From positions 521,608-585,607 of the forward strand of contig NZ_PISP01000003.1 in assembly GCF_002834295.1 (NCBI RefSeq): a DNA stretch of 64,000 bases. The letters run 5' to 3'. Made by a program: the position numbers and the translations under genes. The stretch is from Rhodohalobacter barkolensis. Lineage in GTDB: Bacteria > Bacteroidota > Rhodothermia > Balneolales > Balneolaceae. Of the stretch, positions 36,238 to 45,770 are shown in pieces. Numbering within the stretch: the first letter of the stretch is position 1; each line of letters starts with the position of its first letter. The notes below the pieces were generated by a model, which ran no database searches, was not told where the DNA came from, and was given only the letters and a program-made list of their open reading frames with translations.

Positions 36238-36642
36238 TTAATCGCGCTCCGTGGCCATTACAATATTCATATTCAATGCCTGACCAATATTCATGACATG
36301 TACGGCGTCATCAACCTTCGCATCACGGTCGGCACGTACTACTAACGAAGCACTTGGCTTATTCTGATACACCTGCCGAATAAAAGTGGATAAGTTTCCA
36401 CGAGTGGTCTGTTCACCATCCACAAAAAAGTCTCCTTCAGCAGTAATTGCAACAGAAATTTGCTGTGCATTGTTGGTTACACTCGATTCAGCCTGGGGTA
36501 CGTTCACCCGGATTCCGAAATTGGTAACAAACGATGAGGTTAAAAGGAAAAAGATCAGCAGCAGCAAAATGATGTCCGTCAGTCCCGACTGTGAGAACAT
36601 AGACAACGGCTTCAATTTCACACTGTCTTTACGAAAATCCAT
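36238..36642 (-). CDS. exbD: ExbD/TolR biopolymer transport protein
   Basis: 134 aa with a single membrane helix (~22-42) preceded by LTDIILLLLIFFLLTSSF, in which the conserved helix Asp (TDI) is the proton-path residue. Periplasmic domain 45-134 ends in NIGQALNMNIVMATERD. Partner of ExbB encoded 3 bp upstream and TonB 5 bp downstream. Confidence 0.93.
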   Translation of the reverse strand: MDFRKDSVKLKPLSMFSQSGLTDIILLLLIFFLLTSSFVTNFGIRVNVPQAESSVTNNAQQISVAITAEGDFFVDGEQTTRGNLSTFIRQVYQNKPSASLVVRADRDAKVDDAVHVMNIGQALNMNIVMATERD

Positions 36643-36645
36643 GAA

Positions 36646-37365
36646 TTACCCCTCCTGACGTTTCTTCGGAGATGGTGCCTGCAGCAGATCAACAAAATCG
36701 GCAGAAGCATTTTCGAGTTCAAAAACCATTCTATCTACTTTACCTACAAGATAGTTGTAGAAACCGAGTGCAATAATACCTACAATCAATCCGGCTGCCG
36801 TTGTAATCAACGCCTCCCAGATTCCTCCTGCAAGTACACTTGGATTTACATTCCCCTGCAGAGACTGGATATCCATAAATGCACGGATCATACCGGTTAC
36901 CGTTCCGGTAAAACCAATCAGCGGCGCAACACTGGCAATGGTTGCCAGCCAGTTCATTCGCTTTTCAAGTTGATAAATCTCTTTTTTACCCGCATTGTGA
37001 ATTGCTTGTTCAATATCCCGAATCGGGCGACCCAACCGGCGGATACCGGATTTTAAAATCCTTGCAAGCGGTTTGTCAAACTCTTCACAATATTGAATGG
37101 CACGCTGTTGGCTGCCCGACTTCAACAGCGACTCAATATTATTGAGCATGCTATTCACATCCATCTGTGAATTTTCAAGTGTTCGCCACCGTTCTGCAAT
37201 CACATAGATTGCTAATACAGAAAGGATAAAGAGCGGAATCATTAAAATGCCACCCTGAGATAAAATTTCGAAAAATGACATTGAAGCTTCGTCCTGTAGC
37301 ATTTGAGCAAGTGAATCTGCCTCTGTTGTATCAGCCTGAAGCATTAAAAACGAGATGATATTCAT
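36646..37365 (-). CDS. exbB: ExbB/TolQ/MotA-type proton channel protein
   Basis: 239 aa with membrane segments at ~37-56, ~138-165 and ~180-208. The MotA/TolQ/ExbB signature is visible as LATIASVAPLIGFTGTVTGM and GGIWEALITTAAGLIVGIIA. Forms the pentameric channel around ExbD that powers TonB. It follows the HU-SPOR gene by 8 bp, so the nucleoid-type proteins and the energising complex share a transcript. Confidence 0.94.
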   Translation of the reverse strand: MNIISFLMLQADTTEADSLAQMLQDEASMSFFEILSQGGILMIPLFILSVLAIYVIAERWRTLENSQMDVNSMLNNIESLLKSGSQQRAIQYCEEFDKPLARILKSGIRRLGRPIRDIEQAIHNAGKKEIYQLEKRMNWLATIASVAPLIGFTGTVTGMIRAFMDIQSLQGNVNPSVLAGGIWEALITTAAGLIVGIIALGFYNYLVGKVDRMVFELENASADFVDLLQAPSPKKRQEG

Positions 37366-37373
37366 GTATTTAT

Positions 37374-38765
37374 TTAGTTGGTCTGTATTCGTTGAATAAA
37401 GTTATTTGAACTGTAGGGCGATGGAAGTTCTGCCGCCTCTTCCTGAGCATCCGTCAATGTTGGGAACTGGCCTACACTTACCCGCCAAACGGTTTCACCG
37501 CGAACAAGTCTTGGACTAACCAATACACGGTAGCCGTCTGAAACTAAATTCGCTGCTTGCTGGCGAGCTCGTTCTTCACTCTGCAATGAGTGGAGCACAA
37601 TGGAGTATCCGTCGTTAGCCTCTTCAACCAAATCACCGTTCAAACCATAGATTGACTGTTCAGATTCAGTTGTAGCCGACGGCTCTTCTTCTGTTACTGC
37701 TGTTTCTTCTTCAGGTTCCACAGGAGTAAGTACAGCCTGCTGCTCTTCTTCAAGTGCAGGATCCGTCTGCGAAGGCTGCTCCGTTTCTTGAGCGGGTTGA
37801 TTTTGAGATGACGTTGAATCCGAGTCGTCAAACAGTGAAGGTATGATGAAAAACCCGGCTACGATCAGTATGATGATTAACCCAATACTGATCACCATCA
37901 TGATTGGGTCGCGCTGCTTGTCTGAAGTCTTAACGGGTTTCTTTTTCGCTGATTTCGGTTTTTTCTCTTTAGGCTGAACCGGTTCCGCTTCTTCCTCTAC
38001 TTCAGCAGCAGGTTCTTCAAAGATTTTGCTTAAATCATCTTCAGACTCATCATCGGCTTCAACTTTTTCTGAGTCATCGTCATCATCATCGAGAACAAAT
38101 GCAGTCTCACTTTCAAATTCTTCTCCTGTTTCCGGCTCAATCTCTTTCCGGTCCTCAATATCCTCATCGTCGTCATCGTCCATAAGAAAAGAAAACGGAT
38201 CCTCTTCCGGAACTTCTTCCTCTTTTTTCTCTTCAGAACCTTTCATTTTAGAGGATGCATCTCCCAGCAATCCTGAAAACGGATCAATGTCCCGGTCAAC
38301 TTTATCCGGGGGTGAGATCAAAGCGCCTCCGTCAGGTCCTTCGGCATCATCCTCAATCGGCAGATCGTCTTCGTCGCTATCACTTCCGGAATCAAAACCG
38401 AATATTTCGTCCATATCGGACCCGGTTGAGGTTGAAGGTTCATCTTCAGTCTCTTCAGCCATACCGGATAGTTCATCCGCCTGCTCCTTACTTTCCTGGT
38501 CACGAGCGGGTTTAAGCTCTACCGGTTCCATTCCGGCATACTTAAAGTTAATTTCTGTACTTAATTCATCCGATGGATCGAATTTTAAATCGCCATTCTC
38601 ATCAAAGTAAAACATGCCAAACTCTTTTACTTCCAGCGCTTTTCCGCGCTCTGCAGCATCCAGAATCCGGTCAATTAATTGTTTAAGCTGACTTTCTATT
38701 TCGTCAGTCCCCATCCCCGTCTTTTCAACTAACAGTTCAATCAGTTTCGCTCTGTTAATTTTCAT
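37374..38765 (-). CDS. HU-like domain fused to a membrane segment and SPOR domain
   Basis: 463 aa. Residues 1-95 are an HU/CCDC81-like domain (MKINRAKLIELLVEKTGM, VKEFGMFYFDENG). A long acidic linker (~100-270) with runs of Asp and Glu is followed by a basic patch and one membrane helix (~288-312). The C-terminal SPOR domain (~385-463) carries YSIVLHSLQSEERARQQA and WRVSVGQFPTLTDAQEEA. SPOR binds denuded glycan at division sites, so the protein would place an HU-like domain at the cytoplasmic face of the division membrane. Overlaps the upstream HU gene by 11 bp. Confidence 0.9.
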   Translation of the reverse strand: MKINRAKLIELLVEKTGMGTDEIESQLKQLIDRILDAAERGKALEVKEFGMFYFDENGDLKFDPSDELSTEINFKYAGMEPVELKPARDQESKEQADELSGMAEETEDEPSTSTGSDMDEIFGFDSGSDSDEDDLPIEDDAEGPDGGALISPPDKVDRDIDPFSGLLGDASSKMKGSEEKKEEEVPEEDPFSFLMDDDDDEDIEDRKEIEPETGEEFESETAFVLDDDDDDSEKVEADDESEDDLSKIFEEPAAEVEEEAEPVQPKEKKPKSAKKKPVKTSDKQRDPIMMVISIGLIIILIVAGFFIIPSLFDDSDSTSSQNQPAQETEQPSQTDPALEEEQQAVLTPVEPEEETAVTEEEPSATTESEQSIYGLNGDLVEEANDGYSIVLHSLQSEERARQQAANLVSDGYRVLVSPRLVRGETVWRVSVGQFPTLTDAQEEAAELPSPYSSNNFIQRIQTN

Positions 38766-38964
38766 TCGATCTCCTCACCTTAGATTTGAATTCAACCACA
38801 TCTGCCGGTGGAACCATCACTACCCTGCCATTTTCGTATGTTTTTTGGTGCTGTTTGCGATGTACCACCTCAAAGGTCCCAAACTCATCAATTTCGACCT
38901 TGTTTTTATTCAAGATCTGTTCCCGCAAAACTTCTTTAAAAGCTTTTATAAAAGTAGATTTCAT
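38755..38964 (-). CDS. Small HU-family DNA-binding protein
   Basis: 69 aa, a shortened HU/IHF fold: LREQILNKNKVEIDEFGTFEV followed by a beta arm RKQHQKTYENGRVVMVPPAD and VVEFKSKVRR. Normal HU is ~90 aa; the first helices are abbreviated here. It overlaps the HU-SPOR gene and lies 2 bp after the barrel gene, so it is part of one operon. It could bind DNA or dimerise with the HU-SPOR protein (inference). Confidence 0.88.
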   Translation of the reverse strand: MKSTFIKAFKEVLREQILNKNKVEIDEFGTFEVVHRKQHQKTYENGRVVMVPPADVVEFKSKVRRSNEN

Positions 38965-38966
38965 CT

Positions 38967-40736
38967 TTAAAATAGATATGTGATTCCAATATACCCCTGA
39001 AATCCTCTTTCAGGGTAACCTTGCCACAATTCGTACTCTTCGTCCAACAAATTAACAAGTTTGCCGTAGACTCCCAGCCGTTCACCTAATGAAACTTCAA
39101 AACGGGCTCCCATCATAAAAAATGATGAAAGTGAATTTCCGTCTGAATCATCACGGCTGCCAACATACTCGCTCCAACCTTCAACAACTAACTGTTTAAA
39201 TGGCCTAATGGCAACTGTTCCTTTTATGTTTAACGACTCAATAAAAGGAATTTTTTCGTCATTTGAGAGTCTTGGTCTTTGCCATGCTCCATCTGCCTGA
39301 ATCCAAATCACGTCAGGCTTTAAATCCTGAGAAAATGAACCATATATTTTAAAAATATTCGCGTTCTCAAAATTCAACCCGTAATACCTTTCGGTCAATA
39401 TTGGAGGGACAACAGCTCCTTCATTTAAAACATTGTCATTTCGTGAATAATAAAGGTAATTCTTAATGTTTTGATAAGATACACCCCCGCTGAAAGTTGT
39501 ACCGGAAACAGGTTCGATATGAATTTCTGCCAATCCAAGCCACTCATACTGATGCTCCATCGGGCTGTTGAAATCAATAAACCGATTTTCTGAGTATATA
39601 TCACCCACATTTCTGTGTTTAGGTGTTGCTGATAAATGACCTTTCAGATCGAGTCCTGCAAACAAATTATGCGTTACCGTTAAGTTAGCTACCGGATAGA
39701 GTGAGAAATCATTTACAGCATCGGTTACACCGGAAAAACCGGCCCCGGCTTTAACCTCGGTATTGTAATTAAAAAGACGTTCGTAGTGTGCGGTTGCCTT
39801 GGTTACCGACCAACTGCCTGACTCCAAACTCAGAGGATCGAATCCTCCGGCTGATGTGGCTAACCTGAGCCGGTGTACTTCTTCTATGTTACTCCCAAGC
39901 CTTGAATATTCTGCAAGACCGTTTATCCCCCACTCAATAGCATCCCCTTCAAGCTGTGGTCGATCGGAGGTTAAATCAAACTGGTTAGAGAATCCATCCA
40001 GGGCAACCCGTACACCGCTGAGTGATGTTTGAGCAACATTCACATCAAAGCCACCATATGCCCCATACGCTTCAATGCGCGTATTATCATCTCCGGGTGT
40101 TCCATCCTGCAATATCATCCCCGGGTAGTGATTAAACTTCGACTTGACTCCCAGTTTTGTCTGAACGGTTGTTTTTTCAGATACCAGATGTACGCTTCGT
40201 AATCCAAGTTCGGTATTCCGGAATGAATCCGTAAAATCTTCAAGATGTCCATCTGTTGAGAGATGATTTAGGCTGGCGGATATCCGATTTTTATCGTTTA
40301 TCCTGCCAACGGCATAAATATCTGCTTCCGGTGACAGATAACTTCCAACCCCAATTCTTGCAAAACCATTCTGAGGATCTGAATACCCAAGCGGAGTGTA
40401 TCGGGGAGGCTCGGGACGATCTAAAACGCCGATCGGGAGATTAGCCACTACTGTCTCTTCATCTTCGAAGAAAGGAGTTCGGTTTGGATCAATCTGAAAC
40501 ACTCTCGGTCGCGGATTGAAACCCAGAATAGGCTGTCGTCTCAACCCGGGAAACCTTGCCTGAAACTGGCTTCGTATTTCAATATCCTGAGGGTCAATTT
40601 CCGGTAATAATGTTTGCTGTGCTTCAGACTGTTGTTGTGCATCTTGAGCGGATACATTTATACCCATACAAAGGGTAAAGCCGATGAGAACTGCAGAGAA
40701 TAAAAGTCGATTCATAAATTCAGAACTATTCATCAT
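38967..40736 (-). CDS. Outer-membrane beta-barrel protein (TonB-receptor-like, plugless)
   Basis: 589 aa with a signal peptide (MNRLLFSAVLIGFTLCMGIN, cleaved after VSAQ) and an extended series of alternating beta strands from ~115 to the C-terminal strand GFQGYIGITYLF, as in TonB-dependent receptor barrels or putative porins. No plug domain or carboxypeptidase-like repeat is evident. A second ATG at 40715 may be the real start. Head of the cluster barrel-HU-HU/SPOR-ExbB-ExbD-TonB. Confidence 0.82.
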   Translation of the reverse strand: MMNSSEFMNRLLFSAVLIGFTLCMGINVSAQDAQQQSEAQQTLLPEIDPQDIEIRSQFQARFPGLRRQPILGFNPRPRVFQIDPNRTPFFEDEETVVANLPIGVLDRPEPPRYTPLGYSDPQNGFARIGVGSYLSPEADIYAVGRINDKNRISASLNHLSTDGHLEDFTDSFRNTELGLRSVHLVSEKTTVQTKLGVKSKFNHYPGMILQDGTPGDDNTRIEAYGAYGGFDVNVAQTSLSGVRVALDGFSNQFDLTSDRPQLEGDAIEWGINGLAEYSRLGSNIEEVHRLRLATSAGGFDPLSLESGSWSVTKATAHYERLFNYNTEVKAGAGFSGVTDAVNDFSLYPVANLTVTHNLFAGLDLKGHLSATPKHRNVGDIYSENRFIDFNSPMEHQYEWLGLAEIHIEPVSGTTFSGGVSYQNIKNYLYYSRNDNVLNEGAVVPPILTERYYGLNFENANIFKIYGSFSQDLKPDVIWIQADGAWQRPRLSNDEKIPFIESLNIKGTVAIRPFKQLVVEGWSEYVGSRDDSDGNSLSSFFMMGARFEVSLGERLGVYGKLVNLLDEEYELWQGYPERGFQGYIGITYLF

Positions 40737-40800
40737 TTAACAGGTAGAAACTAACTTCTTTTTATGTAAAAAATCGCAGTTAATTTTAAATAACTGCATT

Positions 40801-41811
40801 TTAATTCGGGTTTCCCGCTTTTAGTGTTGCGTATTTATCCCACCAAAGCGATATCGGCCCGATAATAAATACTAAAAGTACTGTAACGGCGTGAGCAATG
40901 GTGGCGTATGTTAAAGCCGAAACCAATGGAATATTGTATAATAACCACATGCTCTGCTGAATCAAAAGATGATATGATCCTATTCCGGCAGGTGTTGGAA
41001 TACTTACACCAATCGACGAAACCATCGTCAGCACAACCGCATCACTCATTGTTAAGCCGTAAACCGACTGAAAACTCATCATATAAAATGGCAAATAGGT
41101 CATAAAAACATAACCGATCCATATGCCGGCTGTTAACAGCAAAAACATCGGCCAGTTTTTTACATGACGGATGGAAATCATTCCCTCTGTAAACGAACGG
41201 GCTTTATCCAATATCTTATTGAGCAGCGCACTGTTAAAGGGCTCTTTTTCGTCACTGTAATTTAAAATTTTATAGATCAACCAAATCCCTGCAACAGCCA
41301 GAACGAAAAAGAGGGGTATCGCTAAATAGGCGTACCATGGCCAGGCATCTGTACCAAAAAGCTGCTCTAAGAGTCCTGCATCGCGGATCAAATAAAATGA
41401 AACAAACAGAACCAGAAGCATCATGGTGGCCAGATCAAAAAGCCTTTCAACTACAATCGTACCAATTAAATTACTTGAACTCATTCCCTGCTTTCTGGCA
41501 ACATAAACAGGTCTTGAAATTTCACCCAGCCGTGGAACCACATTATTGAGCACATAACCGAGCATAACGCCGGCAAAAAGTGTGGAACGCGGAATACGCT
41601 CATTTTCATTTTCAAGAAGCAGTCTCCAGCGCTCCGCCCTCATTATGTGACTCGCCAAAAGCGCCAGAACGAAAAAAGGCAACCAATAGAAGGTTGCCAT
41701 TTTCATCTGCTGCCAAAGCTCAGACATGTCAACATTCCGAACAGCAAGCTGTATAAACAGTGCAGCTACAACTACAGAGATGAGTATGTTAATGAATCGT
41801 CTTTTTTTCAT
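40801..41811 (-). CDS. Lysylphosphatidylglycerol synthase TM region/AglD-type flippase-like protein
   Basis: 336 aa with ~8 membrane helices. Signature segments are RAERWRLLL, GVMLGYVLNNVVPRLGEISRPVYV and PTPAGIGSYHLLIQQ, typical of the UPF0104/LPG-synthase TM family. The catalytic synthase domain of MprF is absent, so lipid flipping or a helper role is more likely than aminoacyl transfer. It overlaps lolA by 4 bp (ATGA), so they are co-translated. Confidence 0.88.
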   Translation of the reverse strand: MKKRRFINILISVVVAALFIQLAVRNVDMSELWQQMKMATFYWLPFFVLALLASHIMRAERWRLLLENENERIPRSTLFAGVMLGYVLNNVVPRLGEISRPVYVARKQGMSSSNLIGTIVVERLFDLATMMLLVLFVSFYLIRDAGLLEQLFGTDAWPWYAYLAIPLFFVLAVAGIWLIYKILNYSDEKEPFNSALLNKILDKARSFTEGMISIRHVKNWPMFLLLTAGIWIGYVFMTYLPFYMMSFQSVYGLTMSDAVVLTMVSSIGVSIPTPAGIGSYHLLIQQSMWLLYNIPLVSALTYATIAHAVTVLLVFIIGPISLWWDKYATLKAGNPN

Positions 41812-42434
41812 TCGCTATCGTAGCGCAGGTCAATAAGTTCCGCTTCTGCCGGTACTTCTACTCTGAAAAGATTGTTTTCTGCAGTTGTAAAAAAGCCGTC
41901 TTCAAATTGTGTTGACAGTTCATTATCTACCTGATCGATAGCAACAATTTGAACGGGACTTCCATCAGCATTCAGATAAATGGTAACCGTTTTAAAAACT
42001 GTGAATGCATCCTCTGATGTTAATGTGATTTCTGTTTCTCCATTCTGCATGGTGTTCTCTTCCACGTCAAATGAATCATCAACGCCCTGAAGCATTCTGG
42101 ATGGAGCAAAATCGTCTTCTTCTTCAATATAATCACTGATGATGACCCGGTTTCTGGATTGATCGTACACCGTAGACACTTCACCATCTACAACCATTGT
42201 TTGAGTATCGCCCTCAATCCGGTACTTTTCTTTCCCAATCCAGATTTTCCCTTCCGAAAACTGCTCCTCGTCTGTAAAAGCATCTTTATACAGATGGGTG
42301 AAACCTGCTTCAAATATCCGGTTCTCTTCAAAGTTTTCTTTGAGCCTGTCAAACTCCGGGGTTTGCCCAAAAAGATCTGCGGTTAAAAACAGACTCAGTA
42401 CAAAAGCCGATAAAATGATTATTTGTTGTTTCAT
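41808..42434 (-). CDS. lolA: LolA-like periplasmic lipoprotein carrier
   Basis: 208 aa with a signal peptide (~1-23, ending LFGQ). The unclosed beta-barrel pattern of LolA is seen: FDRLKENFEENRIFEAGFTH, ...EGKIWIGKEKYRIEGDTQTMVVDG, DQSRNRVIISDY. Ferries lipoproteins from the LolCDE complex to the outer membrane. Placed downstream of ftsK, as in many Bacteroidota. Confidence 0.9.
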   Translation of the reverse strand: MKQQIIILSAFVLSLFLTADLFGQTPEFDRLKENFEENRIFEAGFTHLYKDAFTDEEQFSEGKIWIGKEKYRIEGDTQTMVVDGEVSTVYDQSRNRVIISDYIEEEDDFAPSRMLQGVDDSFDVEENTMQNGETEITLTSEDAFTVFKTVTIYLNADGSPVQIVAIDQVDNELSTQFEDGFFTTAENNLFRVEVPAEAELIDLRYDSE

Positions 42435-42551
42435 AATAGCCTCATCAAAAAAGGGTTGCGTCTAAGCGAGAACTCTACCCTGTTAACTGCTCAATAGCTC
42501 TACAGTTCCCGATCAACGCAAAAGTACTCAATAGATTATCTTAGGGGGAGA

Positions 42552-45035
42552 TCAAACTCCCAGTTCTTCAAAAATTTCTTCAAGATCCTCTTCATCTTCG
42601 ATCTTAACATCCCGGGCTGTACTGCCTTGATACGGCCCAACAACTCCTGCATTATAGAGCTGATCGATGATACGTCCGGCACGATTATAGCCAATCTTCA
42701 ACTTTCGCTGAAGTAAAGATACAGACCCCTGTTGATGGAGAACCACAATCTTGGCCGCCTCTTTAAAATAGTCGTCGATATCGTCCAAGGGATCTGGAAT
42801 TCCTTCATTTTCCTCTTCAATAACCGGCAACTGAAATGGCTTCTTAAATCCTTTCTGGGAACCGATAAATGAGGTAATCCGCTCTACTTCATCCGTATCC
42901 ACATACGCGTTCTGAATACGGGTCATGCCGCCTCCGTTCGAGAAGAGCATATCTCCACGCCCGATTAGCTGATCGGCGCCACCTGTATCCAGAATGGTAC
43001 GGGAGTCAACTTTCGAAGCTACCTGGTATGCAATCCGCGCCGGAAAGTTGGCTTTAATGGTACCGGTAATCACGTTTACAGAAGGCCGCTGTGTAGCCAC
43101 TACCAAATGAATACCGATTGCCCGTGCAAGCTGCGCAAGTCGCGCAATCGGCTCCTCTATCTGTTTTCCTGCCGTCATCATAAGATCGGCCAGTTCATCA
43201 ATCACAACCACAATATATGGCAGATGACGGTGCCCCAGCTCATCGTCCAGTTCACCGGTGTCATATTTCTCATTGTACGATTTAATATCGCGTACCATTG
43301 CCATTTTCAACAGATCGTACCGCTCATCCATCTCTTTGGTAACACTTTCCAGTGTTTCCATCGCCCGGGTTGTATCTGTAACAATAGGCTCATCAGAACC
43401 GGGCAAAACAGCCAGATAGTGGTTTTGAATGTTGCGATAGAGTGAAAGTTCAATTTTCTTCGGGTCGATCATTACAAACTTCAGATCATCCGGATGACAC
43501 TTATAGAGCAGACAAGTAATGATCGTATTGATCCCAACCGATTTACCGGATCCCGTAGCACCGGCAATGAGCAGGTGAGGCATTCGGGTCAGGTCGATCA
43601 TGAACACTTCATTCTCAATCGTTTTACCGAAAGCCACGGGAAGCTCATAATCGGTTTCCACAAATTTCTTCGTATTTATCACCGATTTAATGAATACCGT
43701 TTCACGCGAACTGTTCGGAACTTCGATACCCACTGCAGAACGTCCCGGAATAGGTGCAATAATTCGCAGTCCATGTGCCGCAGTCGCCATTTTCAGGTCA
43801 TTCGCATAACTTTCAATCTTGCTGATTTTAACATCCGGTGCAGGTTCAAGCTCATAGAGCGTAACGGTTGGACCCACAATCGCATTAATACCTAAAATTT
43901 CAATCTTATGCCGCTTCAGCTTATCCAGAATGATACGCTTGTTCTCTTTAATCTCTTCCAGATCCACCTCATTACCTTCATTTGGTGGTGAGGTTAATAG
44001 ATCAATTCCGGGAAACTTGTATTTGATGACCGGTACTTCTTTCGCTTTTGATTTATTCAGCCGGTCCAGCTCTTTATCGCTCGCCTCTTCATCACCTTCA
44101 CCCACATATACCGAGATTTCCACATCATCATCCTCTTCATCGACGGTTTCCTCAGGCTTCTTTTCAAGAATTGCGCGTGGTGGTTTTTTCTCCAGTTCGG
44201 CACTCTCTTTTTTACGACGGGCTTCTCGCTCTTCGTCCTCTTTTTGTGATCGCTCCACGATGTCATCAATAGAGGCAGGCTCTCCGTTTTTCTCAGACTG
44301 TTTCTGCTTTTCCTCTTTTTTCATTGCAGCATCTGCTTTCTGACGCTGTTGAATCACCGCTCTCTCTTCCTTCTCGCGTTTCTTCTCCTCTTTTTTACGA
44401 TTTTTCTCTTTACGTTTCTGCTCCCTTTTACTTTTCCAGTCCGATTTCCAGCTCTGTATCACTTCAAACGTTTTTTGAAGATCACGATCAGCCAGAATAA
44501 GCAGAGAAACAAACATCAGCACAAGAAGAAGAATAATGGACCCAAGACCCAGAATATTTTCAAGGATTCCGGCCACATAAATTCCGGAGTTTCCGCTCCA
44601 CGACATCGAGTACGCCTCGAATCTGTTATAAAACCATCCGAAAATGGTTGATGCTAAAACCATTACCCATAGACCGTAAGCGGCCGGCCAGCCAAGCTCA
44701 CCCAAATCATTCTGCCGAAATACAAACCAGCCCAGCGAAGCAATGATAATTGGAATGATGATACTTGTATACCCAAACAGCGTATGAACTAAGGTATAGG
44801 AGATATAAGCACCGAGCATACCGAGCCAGTTACTGATTCGCAGAGCCGGACCTTGATCGATTTGAAAAATGGAGCTCGAATTCAACGATTTCACCACGGC
44901 ATAATCTGTCGGGTTGTACGATGCAATACTCAGAAGCAGCAATCCTGCAACCGCCATAATGAGAATTCCCGCCACTTCCATCTTGCGGGAATAGTTCAAA
45001 TTGCTGAAAAAATTATTCTGTTTCTTTTTCGCCAT
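42552..45035 (-). CDS. ftsK: DNA translocase FtsK
   Basis: About 827 aa starting at MAKKKQNN; the frame is open upstream but overlaps comB. Four membrane helices in ~20-190, a Lys/Glu-rich linker ~200-330, then the RecA-like motor with Walker A GATGSGKS (~490), Walker B VVVIDELADLM (~610) and the C-terminal winged-helix gamma domain (~758-825: GSVSLLQRKLKIGYNRAGRI). Pumps chromosome DNA at the septum and activates XerCD at dif. The start lies 1 bp after the comB stop. Confidence 0.96.
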   Translation of the reverse strand: MAKKKQNNFFSNLNYSRKMEVAGILIMAVAGLLLLSIASYNPTDYAVVKSLNSSSIFQIDQGPALRISNWLGMLGAYISYTLVHTLFGYTSIIIPIIIASLGWFVFRQNDLGELGWPAAYGLWVMVLASTIFGWFYNRFEAYSMSWSGNSGIYVAGILENILGLGSIILLLVLMFVSLLILADRDLQKTFEVIQSWKSDWKSKREQKRKEKNRKKEEKKREKEERAVIQQRQKADAAMKKEEKQKQSEKNGEPASIDDIVERSQKEDEEREARRKKESAELEKKPPRAILEKKPEETVDEEDDDVEISVYVGEGDEEASDKELDRLNKSKAKEVPVIKYKFPGIDLLTSPPNEGNEVDLEEIKENKRIILDKLKRHKIEILGINAIVGPTVTLYELEPAPDVKISKIESYANDLKMATAAHGLRIIAPIPGRSAVGIEVPNSSRETVFIKSVINTKKFVETDYELPVAFGKTIENEVFMIDLTRMPHLLIAGATGSGKSVGINTIITCLLYKCHPDDLKFVMIDPKKIELSLYRNIQNHYLAVLPGSDEPIVTDTTRAMETLESVTKEMDERYDLLKMAMVRDIKSYNEKYDTGELDDELGHRHLPYIVVVIDELADLMMTAGKQIEEPIARLAQLARAIGIHLVVATQRPSVNVITGTIKANFPARIAYQVASKVDSRTILDTGGADQLIGRGDMLFSNGGGMTRIQNAYVDTDEVERITSFIGSQKGFKKPFQLPVIEEENEGIPDPLDDIDDYFKEAAKIVVLHQQGSVSLLQRKLKIGYNRAGRIIDQLYNAGVVGPYQGSTARDVKIEDEEDLEEIFEELGV

Positions 45036-45036
45036 A

Positions 45037-45765
45037 TCAGATTGAGATGATTCCTTCGTGCAAAACAGGTAACAGGTTACAGATGTCTGTTTGAGCACAA
45101 TACTCCAAATCGTCTGTACCTACAATTTGCTTTAATCGCTGAGCGTGGTTCGATTGAAAAATAACCGATGATATATCATTACCATATTTTTCATAAAGGC
45201 CAAATGCCACCTTGGCTCCGTCGTTTGCCATGTCCGACAGTGAACCACCGCTTAAATTGTGGATAATATTTCCGGCAAGCAACATATCTTCGAGTGCAAG
45301 ACGTCCTTTCCAGCCGGCGCACAGAAGCACGATTTCATTTTTTTCTACGCTCAGGGCGTTCACAATAGAACTCAGGTTCAAAAACGATGCAATATAAATC
45401 GTTGCCGATCCCAGGGATTTTTTAATGGCCTTGGTCCCGTTTGTGGTATTAAAAATCAGTGTTTTCCCTTCTACGGTATCCCGTGAATACTCCAGCGGGG
45501 AGTTGCCCAGATCGTAGCCGTCTATTTTAGTGCCATCTTTTTCTCCGCATAACAGATAGTTATCTGAATCCACACTTTGCGAAATGCGGCTGGCTTCCCC
45601 CATATCTTCAACGGGAATCACGCCTTTTGCGCCATTCATCAAAGCTGTTACAATGGTTGAAGTAGCCCGAAGCACATCTATGACAACTACTGATTTATTA
45701 CGCAGTTCATTTTCCTGAAAGGATTGAGCTGAAAAAAAGACGTCTATATTATTAATGCTGCTCAT
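45037..45765 (-). CDS. comB: ComB-family 2-phosphosulfolactate phosphatase
   Basis: 242 aa with VVVIDVLRATSTIVTALMNG near the start and LLCAGWKGRLALEDMLLAG, both hallmarks of the ComB family. In methanogens it makes sulfolactate for coenzyme M; many bacteria without coenzyme M carry homologues whose substrate is unsettled. It is 5 bp after gcvT and 1 bp before ftsK. Confidence 0.9.
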   Translation of the reverse strand: MSSINNIDVFFSAQSFQENELRNKSVVVIDVLRATSTIVTALMNGAKGVIPVEDMGEASRISQSVDSDNYLLCGEKDGTKIDGYDLGNSPLEYSRDTVEGKTLIFNTTNGTKAIKKSLGSATIYIASFLNLSSIVNALSVEKNEIVLLCAGWKGRLALEDMLLAGNIIHNLSGGSLSDMANDGAKVAFGLYEKYGNDISSVIFQSNHAQRLKQIVGTDDLEYCAQTDICNLLPVLHEGIISI

Positions 45766-45770
45766 TCTTA

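Noticed and set aside
38026..38610. Long + strand frame rich in Ser (194 codons)
   Set aside because: It is the antisense of the Asp/Glu-rich linker of the HU-SPOR gene; runs of Asp/Glu codons give Ser/Ile codons on the other strand.
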